52,533 nucleotides of DNA. Source: Desulfuromonadaceae bacterium UBA5613 (GTDB taxonomy: Bacteria; Desulfobacterota; Desulfuromonadia; Desulfuromonadales; UBA2197). Shown here piece by piece: positions 40,042 through 46,485 of the stretch. The translations under genes were made by a program, and so were the position numbers. The first letter of the stretch is position 1. Every line of letters starts with the position of its first letter. Location: positions 2,898 through 55,430 of the forward strand of contig DIKR01000071.1 in NCBI GenBank assembly GCA_002424625.1, written 5' to 3'. Under the pieces are notes generated by a model. It saw only the letters and a list, made by a program, of their open reading frames with translations. It ran no database searches and was not told the origin of the DNA.

Positions 40042-41475
40042 ATGATGATGGGCCACATGGAAAAATTGGGAATGGAAATTTACCCGCACCTTCCGCATCA
40101 GTTGAAGAATCTGGCCTGTAGTTTTGAGGGGTACAGACTCCGCCGCTTGCGCTTTGGAGGGGAACACGACAAATATCTCGATTGGCTGGAAAAGTCTCAA
40201 TGGTGGTCGCTAGAGGAGCAGCGTAGCTACCAGTTAGATCAGCTCCGTCTTGTTGTCGCCTCCGCAGAAAAAAATGTCCCATATTATCGTGAACTTTTCA
40301 AAAAAATAGGTTTCTGCAGTCAGGACTTAAATTCTATTGAGGACTTACCTCTCCTTCCTATATTGCAGAAAGTCGAAGTGCAAAAATATAATCAAAGTTT
40401 TGTTTCAGAAGGATTGTCACGGAAGGAGATGGTTAAATATTCCACCAGTGGTACCACTGGCACCCCCCTCAGTATCATGACGACGCCTTCGTGCATTCAA
40501 AAGTATTTTGCCCTGCCTTGGCGTCAGAAATCTTGGTTTAACGTCAACAAAAACATGTCCCATGCCTCTTTCAACGGTCGACAAATCATTCCGCAAAAAC
40601 AGCAGCATCCCCCGTTCTGGTGTCAGAATTGGGCCGGAAGACAAACATTTTTTAGTATCTATCACATGAGTCCCGCCAATCTTCCGGCCTACGCAAAGGA
40701 ACTCATGTATCGACGGGAATACGTCGTGGGTTACCCCTCCAGTCTCTATATTATGTCCAAATATCTCCTTGAGGAAAATATACGTCTCCCCTGGAGGCCA
40801 ATAGCCGTTTTTACCAGTTCAGAAACCCTTCTTGATAACCAGCGAGAGGCTATTTCTCAAGCGTTTCAAGCCCCCGTGGCAGATTATTACGGAATGGGGG
40901 AAATGGTCAGCTCTGCTTGTGAATGCTCCCATGGACGCATTCATTTTGATTTTGAAGTTGGGATAGTGGAAGTGGTGCCCGTCGGAGACGAGCCAAACGT
41001 TGGAAGGATGATTTGTACTGGTCTGATCAACGATGCCATGCCGTTTATTCGTTATGACACACAGGATATTGTTCAATTGAGTTGTGGTGAATGTCCATGT
41101 GGTCGACGCGGGTTGGCTGCAGAGAAAATTGATGGAAGAGTTGAGTCGTTTATCAGGACACCGGAAGGCCTTTTGATTAAACGAATTAGCAGTATTTTTA
41201 GAGATCTTCCCGGTATCCGGGAGGGTCAGATCATACAAACAGAAATTGACATGCTGCAAATTATAATCGTTAAGGCACCAACATTCTCCCAAAGAGAGGA
41301 AGATGAACTTTTTGGCAGAGTTAGAAGCAAGTTAGGGCTAAGTATGCGGGTCGAGGTGGAATATGTTGAGCAAATCCCCCGTGAACGGAATGGCAAGTTG
41401 CGGGCCGTAATCAGCAAATTGAATAAAGATATTGAAATCCCGCCAGGGGAAAAGGCTTCACGTGGAGTGCTCTAA
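40042..41475 (+). CDS. CapK/phenylacetate-CoA-ligase-like adenylate-forming protein
   Basis: 477 residues; AGGGG lies four to five bases before the first of three ATG codons. The adenylation core is KYSTSGTTGTPLSIM (P-loop), followed by DYYGMGEMVSSACEC, PFIRYDTQDIVQL and a cysteine cluster (CECSHG ... CGECPCGRRG) of the zinc-binding type seen in this family. The C-terminus VEYVEQIPRERNGKLRAVIS carries the conserved Lys. CapK-type proteins occur in many capsule loci and are thought to activate small carboxylic acids, but no carrier or CoA substrate is established for most. It is a second adenylate-forming enzyme in the locus, of a different branch from the NRPS-type one at 12364-13923. Confidence 0.88.
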   Translation: MMMGHMEKLGMEIYPHLPHQLKNLACSFEGYRLRRLRFGGEHDKYLDWLEKSQWWSLEEQRSYQLDQLRLVVASAEKNVPYYRELFKKIGFCSQDLNSIEDLPLLPILQKVEVQKYNQSFVSEGLSRKEMVKYSTSGTTGTPLSIMTTPSCIQKYFALPWRQKSWFNVNKNMSHASFNGRQIIPQKQQHPPFWCQNWAGRQTFFSIYHMSPANLPAYAKELMYRREYVVGYPSSLYIMSKYLLEENIRLPWRPIAVFTSSETLLDNQREAISQAFQAPVADYYGMGEMVSSACECSHGRIHFDFEVGIVEVVPVGDEPNVGRMICTGLINDAMPFIRYDTQDIVQLSCGECPCGRRGLAAEKIDGRVESFIRTPEGLLIKRISSIFRDLPGIREGQIIQTEIDMLQIIIVKAPTFSQREEDELFGRVRSKLGLSMRVEVEYVEQIPRERNGKLRAVISKLNKDIEIPPGEKASRGVL

Positions 41476-41518
41476 ATTGCTTTGGGGGCAAGTTTTGATT
41501 CCCGCGCTGCAAAATTCA

Positions 41519-41560
41519 AGGGGTCAAGCATTCATCATCTTGGATGAATGCTTGACCCCT
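41519..41560. repeat. Perfect 18-bp stem hairpin between convergent genes
   Basis: Left arm 41519-41536 (AGGGGTCAAGCATTCATC), 6-base loop, right arm 41543-41560, perfectly complementary. It lies 43 bp after the CapK stop and 35 bp before the stop of the convergent lyase gene. No run of T follows on the plus strand; on the minus strand a short T-rich stretch follows. It could be a two-way terminator. The GGGGTCAAG/CTTGACCCC ends also resemble REP-type palindromes that I associate with RAYT transposases in Geobacter relatives, so a dispersed repeat is possible. Confidence 0.7.
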
Positions 41561-41595
41561 GACGACACGACTATTCCTGCTTGTTTATTACAGCG

Positions 41596-43857
41596 TTAAT
41601 TTCTTCCTTCTACAACCGCGGCCATCTGGTGCAGGATTTCCTCGACATTCGTGTAGCCGTTGCCGTTATTGTCGCCGTGGGGATCAGTGCCGGCGTCAAA
41701 TACTTTACTTGTCATAGAATAGAACGGCCAACCGCCAACATCTACCGGAGAATCAATCAACCTTCCGGTGAAATTGATCAGGTTGCCGATCACCCGTTTG
41801 TCGGCGGCATCCCGCATGGCAGGACGCGAGCCGGCATTGGCAACGATGTAGGACTTCACTTGGGAAGCCGGAATCATCGAGTAGGTGGGGGGGGCGAAGG
41901 GGTGAGTACTCGTCCTGTATTTATCTGCGATGTTGACGACTTTCGACAGGATGCCGTAGGGGCTGGCTGCATCAACCAGGGAATCAGATTCAAATACTTT
42001 GGCCGAGACAAAATTGCTGCTCACTGAAAGGCCTTGGTAGATGTCCGTTGAAGGTCCCTTGCCATAGACGTTGCCGGCGGTAATCAGGGCTCCTGTGTAG
42101 GGGTCTCTGTCTGTGGTGAAGTTAAAGAAGGTCCCCCGGCTGTTATAGGCATAATTATTGGCATGGAAAACCGTAGTATTTTCTTTGACCCAAGGACTGC
42201 GGTGATTGTGGTGGGCAAAAAGGTTGCGCACAATCGAAACGCGATCAGAACCACTCATAATCAGCATCCCGGCGCTATGCGGTCCGTCGGGATGTCCCGC
42301 ATTATCCAAGCCTTCAGCAATAATATTATTGCTAAAGGTCAAGTTGTCACCGTACGATCCGATACATTCATCAGTGCCCCAGTAGAAAGAAACGTGATCG
42401 AATACGCAATTATAAGAAGAAGATAATACCACCATGGCGTGCATGGTCGCGGCATCTCCGACGTAGGTATCACCGGTTCGAATAGCTATGTGCTGCATCA
42501 AAAGATCGTGGGTTTGAATATTGACCTGTTGATTGCGTAACTGAATGCCGGGAAAGGGAGCGGTTTGCCCGGCAATGGTAATATACGGTTCCTTGATGGT
42601 GATGTTGCTGCGCAGTTCGATAGTGCCGCTCACGTCAAAAACTACGATTCGAGGTCCGGCTGTCTCGACCGCTGCACGGAAAGATCCTGTACCGCTGTCG
42701 TTCAGGTTTGTAACATGAATAATTTTCCCACCACGCCCGGCACGGGTTTCGGTACCATACCCTTCGGCGCTAGGAAAGACCTTGAGGGGACCGGAAGTCA
42801 CAGTGCTTTGAGTGCCTTTAACACAAATCTGATTGGATTTCGGGAAGACAGAAGGTATCGCTTGCGTCCAACGGGCTTCGACAACAAAACAATGCTCGAC
42901 GTCCAGCGGCAGGCCGCTTTTGACGGCGGAGAGTGTGGTGTGATGGAGATTGTCGTCCACACCGTCAACAAAAATATCATAGCCGCCAGCCGGATCACCA
43001 TAAGTGGTTGTCGGCAGCGACCATGCCAACTGATAGTTGCCGTTGCTGACAGAGACTGATTTCAGTACCGGAGCTTCGTAGACCGCCGTAGCCGCGGGGA
43101 TGTTAACCGTCACTGCCGTTGCGCTGGAAACTTTGCTGTTGCCGGCCGTATCATAGGCCTTGGCAGTGAAGCTGTGGTTGCCGTTGTTGGCGCTGGAGAT
43201 TGTCCAGGCAAAGCTGTAGGGGGCGGTGGTGTCGGTCCCTTTAAGGGTGGTGCCTTCATAGAGTTCGACCTTGCTGACGCCGATGTTGTCCGAAGCCGCG
43301 GCGGCGATCGTCACCGTCTGGGCGCTGGTAAAGGTCGTGGAGGTGGCGGGGCTGGTCAGCGAAACGGTCGGGGCAGTGGTGTCGGCCGTGCTGCTGACCG
43401 GGGCAATGTCGTTATCCTTAATAGTGATAACCGAACTGCTGATTTTGCCGAGGGTCGTTCCGTAGGTCGGGTTGGAAAGGAGGATCTCGAAGGTTTCGTC
43501 CGGTTCGACGACGGTGTCATTAATGATATTGACACTGACGACCTTCTGCCTCTCTTTGTGTGCGAAGTTCAGGGTGGTTAGGGGAATGTTGACGAAATCA
43601 CTGCCGGCTACGGCGGTAATCTGGTTGGTCCGGAAACTGACGGACGCGGCGCCGGTACTGCCGCCGACGCGATTGATGGTGATATTGACTTTGCCTGCCC
43701 CTTCATCGACAGAGGAGGTTGCCGTCGAGAAGGCGAAAGCGCCGGTGGCTGCCTGGCTGACGGGAGCAAAAATCCCCATTAGTCCCAGGACGACGATGAG
43801 GGTACAGGTGAGATGTTTGAAATAATGCCCGATGTTTGTGTACATGGTTTTTTCCAC
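41596..43857 (-). CDS. Secreted Calx-beta / Ig-like / pectate-lyase-like protein under riboswitch control
   Basis: 753 residues from the GTG at 43857, which has GGAG seven bases upstream; an ATG 12 bases later has no site. Order: signal peptide (TLIVVLGLMGIFAPVSQAA); Calx-beta domain (VDEGAGKVNITINRVGGSTG to ITIKDND); bacterial Ig-like domain (PTVSLTSPATSTTFTSAQ to AGNSKVS); Fn3-like segment (APVLKSVSVSNGNYQLAWSL); then a pectate-lyase beta-helix from FPSAEGYGTETRAGRGGKI to the end (NGYTNVEEILHQMA). The helix part is a paralogue of the 36347-37753 protein. Probably a calcium-binding, surface-associated enzyme or binder of the EPS. The 5' leader carries a GEMM-I riboswitch and terminator, with a sigma-54 promoter further upstream. 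Confidence 0.88.
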   Translation of the reverse strand: MEKTMYTNIGHYFKHLTCTLIVVLGLMGIFAPVSQAATGAFAFSTATSSVDEGAGKVNITINRVGGSTGAASVSFRTNQITAVAGSDFVNIPLTTLNFAHKERQKVVSVNIINDTVVEPDETFEILLSNPTYGTTLGKISSSVITIKDNDIAPVSSTADTTAPTVSLTSPATSTTFTSAQTVTIAAAASDNIGVSKVELYEGTTLKGTDTTAPYSFAWTISSANNGNHSFTAKAYDTAGNSKVSSATAVTVNIPAATAVYEAPVLKSVSVSNGNYQLAWSLPTTTYGDPAGGYDIFVDGVDDNLHHTTLSAVKSGLPLDVEHCFVVEARWTQAIPSVFPKSNQICVKGTQSTVTSGPLKVFPSAEGYGTETRAGRGGKIIHVTNLNDSGTGSFRAAVETAGPRIVVFDVSGTIELRSNITIKEPYITIAGQTAPFPGIQLRNQQVNIQTHDLLMQHIAIRTGDTYVGDAATMHAMVVLSSSYNCVFDHVSFYWGTDECIGSYGDNLTFSNNIIAEGLDNAGHPDGPHSAGMLIMSGSDRVSIVRNLFAHHNHRSPWVKENTTVFHANNYAYNSRGTFFNFTTDRDPYTGALITAGNVYGKGPSTDIYQGLSVSSNFVSAKVFESDSLVDAASPYGILSKVVNIADKYRTSTHPFAPPTYSMIPASQVKSYIVANAGSRPAMRDAADKRVIGNLINFTGRLIDSPVDVGGWPFYSMTSKVFDAGTDPHGDNNGNGYTNVEEILHQMAAVVEGRN

Positions 43858-43923
43858 TTTTTTCTCCTTTTGTTGCTGTTTGCCAGTGTGCTTCTTGATA
43901 GTGGTTGAGGAGTGATTGCACAC

Positions 43924-43957
43924 AAAAAAAGCCCGTCTTCTGCGAAAGAAGACGGGC
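43924..43957 (-). terminator. Intrinsic terminator of the GEMM riboswitch expression platform
   Basis: Read on the minus strand: GCCCGTCTTCT, loop TTCGC, AGAAGACGGGC, then seven T. The 11-bp stem is perfect (plus-strand arms 43931-43941 and 43947-43957; A-run 43924-43930). It lies 42 bases after the aptamer and 66 bases before the GTG start. The aptamer's 3' edge contains GAAGAGG, which could pair imperfectly with CCGTCTTC of the terminator's 5' arm as an anti-terminator. Confidence 0.92.
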
Positions 43958-43998
43958 ATTATTGTGGGCGCGACAGAACCTGAATAATGCTTCCACAT

Positions 43999-44077
43999 CC
44001 TCTTCGGTAGCCCGACTGACCATTTGCATGGCCTCGCGGCTTTGCGTCACCAGGTTGCCCTGGTTTTGCCTTTTCGG
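43999..44077 (-). ncRNA. GEMM-I riboswitch aptamer (c-di-GMP or 3',3'-cGAMP)
   Basis: On the minus strand the leader contains GGCAAAACC, a stem closed by a GCAA tetraloop (ACCAGG-GCAA-CCTGGT), GACGCAAAGCC, then GGCCAT-GCAA-ATGGTCAG and GGGCTACC. These are the invariant elements of the GEMM-I class in the right order: GGCAAA, GNRA loop, GACGCAAAGCC, tetraloop receptor region and closing strand. GEMM-I RNAs bind c-di-GMP; Geobacter-type variants bind 3',3'-cGAMP. The base just before GGCAAA is A rather than G. With the terminator that follows, it controls transcription of the secreted Calx-beta/lyase gene. Confidence 0.93.
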
Positions 44078-44199
44078 AGATTTTTTGAAACAGACTATTA
44101 AATCATTCGATCCTTTTTATATAGTTGGTTGATTGTATCTCTGTATATTTTTGGTATTAATAGATCATCCTTTTGTACATCCACAGTTATCTTGCTAGT

Positions 44200-44215
44200 A
44201 GCAGGTTGCGTGCCA
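44200..44215 (-). promoter_or_regulatory. Sigma-54 (-24/-12) promoter upstream of the riboswitch
   Basis: Minus-strand TGGCACGCAACCTGCT matches the consensus TGGCACG-N4-TTGCW at all fixed positions except one (C for T). The spacing of GG and GC is the required 10 bases. The predicted start, about 44190, is roughly 110 bases before the aptamer. The enhancer-binding protein is not in the window. Confidence 0.72.
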
Positions 44216-44396
44216 ATATAGCATGGTAAAAAAGTGATACTTTGTAGTTATGGATGGAATATTTTTGTCAAATTCTTGTCAAACTTTGGTTTATTTATGG
44301 GCTTGATCTAATCAGTAAATTTTTGTTCTACTTGCTATATGAAGCAATGCAGTACTTAATGCTGCTAAAAATATCAATTATTTTAAGATATTAGTC

Positions 44397-44412
44397 TGGC
44401 GGTTAAATGGCG
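44397..44412 (+). promoter_or_regulatory. Possible sigma-54-like promoter for tviB
   Basis: TGGCGGTTAAATGGCG has the GG-N10-GC core of a -24/-12 promoter but poor agreement around it. The predicted start, about 44423, would give a ~200-base leader that includes the structured element at 44518-44608. No good sigma-70 pair is evident in the rest of the 44216-44621 gap. Confidence 0.3.
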
Positions 44413-44517
44413 GCGTGAATTGACCAAGAAAATTGAGGCGTAAAATGACAGGTGTGTTGTTGTCACCACATCGGCGATTTCTGGGATGTCGTTTAAAATA
44501 GAATCAGGGAAGACTGA

Positions 44518-44608
44518 GGCAAAACACAATATTATGGGGTATGTTTATCCTGAGAGTGTTGGGGCGGGGCATCGTCGTGGAAGGTGCCTGCCCCCTTGTG
44601 TTTTAGCC
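44518..44608 (+). ncRNA. Structured 5' leader of tviB (closed multi-stem RNA), class unknown
   Basis: GGC-AAAACACAA (44518-44529) pairs with TTGTGTTTT-A-GCC (44596-44608), 12 bp with one bulged A. Inside this closing stem are a small GGGTA/TATCC hairpin and a ~10-bp GC-rich stem (GGGGCGGGGCA with TGCCTGCCCC, one bulge). The closing stem ends directly before the Shine-Dalgarno AGAGGAG (44609-44615) of tviB, an arrangement typical of translational riboswitches or leader regulation. It matches no riboswitch consensus I know, so the identification is structural only. Confidence 0.45.
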
Positions 44609-44621
44609 AGAGGAGAATTAT

Positions 44622-45905
44622 ATGAATGAACGGGTCATCTCAGTCGTCGGTCTTGGTTATGTCGGTCTCCCGGTTGCCGTCGCTTTTGGCAAATGCCGCA
44701 AGACGATCGGGTTTGATATCAACTCTACCCGCATCAGCGAACTGCAGGTCGGTCATGACCGTACCGGTGAAGTCACTACTGCCGATCTGGCCGCCGCCGA
44801 CATTCTCTTTACCAATCAAATCAGCGAGCTTGCCCTGGCGGATTTTCATATCGTCGCCGTTCCCACTCCGGTCGATGCCGCCAATCAACCCGACTTGACA
44901 CCAATGCTTCGCGCCTCGACGACGGTCGGCAAAGCCCTGAAAAAGGGGGACATCGTCGTCTACGAATCGACCGTCTACCCCGGCGTCACTGAAGACGAAT
45001 GCGTACCGGTCCTGGAGCAGGTTTCGGGACTGCGTTGCGGCATCGATTTCACCGTCGGCTATTCCCCGGAGCGGATCAATCCCGGCGATAAGGAACACAC
45101 CTTCACCAAAATTACCAAAGTCGTTTCCGGTCAGGATGCCGCCACCCTCGACATCGTTGCTGAAGTTTACGGCTCGGTCGTAACCGCCGGCATCCATCGC
45201 GCCCCGTCGATTAAAGCCGCCGAAGCCTCTAAGGTTATCGAAAATACCCAGCGCGATCTCAATGTCGCCCTGATGAATGAATTGGCGATCATCTTTGACC
45301 GTATGGGGATCGATACCCGCGATGTCCTTGATGCCGCCGGCACCAAGTGGAATTTCCTCAAATTTTCACCGGGTCTGGTCGGTGGGCACTGTATCAGCGT
45401 CGATCCCTACTACCTCACCCACATCGCTGAAAAGCTCGGTTATATTCCCCAGGTCATCCTCGCCGGCCGCCGTATCAACGACGGGATGGGGCGATACATT
45501 GCCCGGCGCACTGTCAAAGAACTGAGTCTGGTCGGACACTGCCCCGGTAAAGCCGTCGTCACGGTGCTCGGCTTCACTTTCAAGGAAAATTGCCCTGATT
45601 TACGCAATTCGCGGGTCATTGATATTATTCACGAACTGCAGGATTATGGGATCACGGTCCAGGTGCATGATCCCCATGGCGATGCTGCAGAGGCTCTCCA
45701 TGAATACGGCGTCACCCTCCTCCCCTTTGCCGAACTGCAACCGGCAGCGGCAGTTGTCGTCGCGGTCGCGCACCACGACTATTGCACGCTGGCCGTTGAG
45801 CAGTTTAAGAAGCTGATGGGAGAGAATCCCGTCCTCATTGATGTTAAGTCAATTTGCGATCCAGTAGCAGTGCAGGGGGCTGGTATCCGTTTTTGGCGGC
45901 TGTAA
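44622..45905 (+). CDS. tviB: TviB-type UDP-N-acetyl hexosamine 6-dehydrogenase
   Basis: 427 residues; AGAGGAG lies six bases before the ATG. NAD site VVGLGYVGLPVAVAFGK; then VPTPVDAANQPDLTPMLRAS, VVYESTVYPGVTEDECVPVL, GYSPERINPGDKEHTFTKI, KVIENTQRDLNVALMNELAI, the catalytic Cys in GLVGGHCISVDPYYLTH, and LGFTFKENCPDLRNSRVIDI. The close match to the Vi-antigen enzyme TviB (UDP-GlcNAc to UDP-GlcNAcA) over its whole length sets it apart from Ugd. It supplies the uronic acid that the lyases of the locus would recognise. It stands divergent from the riboswitch-controlled lyase, across a 764-bp gap containing the aptamer, promoters and its own structured leader. Confidence 0.94.
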   Translation: MNERVISVVGLGYVGLPVAVAFGKCRKTIGFDINSTRISELQVGHDRTGEVTTADLAAADILFTNQISELALADFHIVAVPTPVDAANQPDLTPMLRASTTVGKALKKGDIVVYESTVYPGVTEDECVPVLEQVSGLRCGIDFTVGYSPERINPGDKEHTFTKITKVVSGQDAATLDIVAEVYGSVVTAGIHRAPSIKAAEASKVIENTQRDLNVALMNELAIIFDRMGIDTRDVLDAAGTKWNFLKFSPGLVGGHCISVDPYYLTHIAEKLGYIPQVILAGRRINDGMGRYIARRTVKELSLVGHCPGKAVVTVLGFTFKENCPDLRNSRVIDIIHELQDYGITVQVHDPHGDAAEALHEYGVTLLPFAELQPAAAVVVAVAHHDYCTLAVEQFKKLMGENPVLIDVKSICDPVAVQGAGIRFWRL

Positions 45906-45965
45906 AAGCTCAAAGCCGGAGGGCGTTGCGTCAGGCAATAAGATTCCACCACGAAGGATATGCGC

Positions 45966-46385
45966 ATGCGCCTCGCCCCGATTTTTCCCGTCCAGATCTT
46001 TTACGATGGTGCCTGCCGTGTCTGTGCGGCAGAGATCGAACACTACCTGCGCCGTGACCATGGCGACCGTCTGCACGGGGTCGATATCAGCGCGCCTGAT
46101 TTTGTGGCGCCGACCGGGCTGACTCACGCTGCCATGATGCACGAGTTGCACGTCATCGATGCCAGCGGCACCATCTATCGCAACATTGCCGCCTTTGCGG
46201 TCATCTGGCGCGCCTTTCCTGCCGTCCCCTTCTACCGCTTCCTGTCCACTCTCTTTTCACTGCCGCTCATTAATCCCCTGGCCCGTTGTGGTTACCGCAT
46301 CTTTGCCCGCCTGCGTCGCTACCTGCCAAAGCGTCGTGCCTGCGCCAGCGGCGGCTGTCGCCCGGATTCAAGGCCGCAGGATTAA
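45966..46385 (+). CDS. DCC-family thiol-disulfide oxidoreductase-like protein (DUF393)
   Basis: 139 residues from the ATG at 45966 (AAGGAT eight bases upstream); the ATG at 45960 is too close to that site. The family signature is FYDGACRVCAAEIEHYL, with the D-x-x-C-x-x-C motif near the N-terminus. The middle has HVIDASGTIYRNIAAFAVIW and a hydrophobic C-terminal region, ending in a basic Cys-containing tail. Members are small thioredoxin-like proteins of poorly defined function. It lies 60 bp after tviB and 100 bp before gltB; a link to either is not evident. Confidence 0.87.
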   Translation: MRLAPIFPVQIFYDGACRVCAAEIEHYLRRDHGDRLHGVDISAPDFVAPTGLTHAAMMHELHVIDASGTIYRNIAAFAVIWRAFPAVPFYRFLSTLFSLPLINPLARCGYRIFARLRRYLPKRRACASGGCRPDSRPQD

Positions 46386-46485
46386 CGGAATTTTTTCTCC
46401 TGGTCTTGTCGGCCATTCTCCCCTCTGCTATAACTCACAGCAGAAAATAAGAGTGTCAATTCACAGAACCCACATCGGAGCTTCC

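Noticed and set aside
1..43857. Exosortase A (XrtA)/PEP-CTERM EPS locus
   Set aside because: The ligase, decarboxylase, Wzz/Wza and beta-barrel set resembles such loci, but no exosortase, PEP-CTERM tail, PrsK/PrsR or related marker gene is seen in the window.
43703..44050. 115-codon minus-strand frame upstream of and overlapping the Calx-beta gene
   Set aside because: It runs through the GEMM aptamer and its terminator, has no ribosome site, and its tail is an out-of-frame reading of the signal-peptide region.
44396..44425. GGCGG...GGCGGCGTGA as an ops/JUMPstart element
   Set aside because: Only partial likeness to GGCGGTAGCGTG, with no extended JUMPstart context. The GG-N10-GC spacing fits a weak sigma-54 site better, and even that is low confidence.
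46159..46485. 109-codon N-terminal extension of the gltB frame
   Set aside because: It overlaps the DCC-family gene in another frame, lacks similarity to GltB, and the ATG at 46486 has a good ribosome site just before the conserved propeptide and Cys16.
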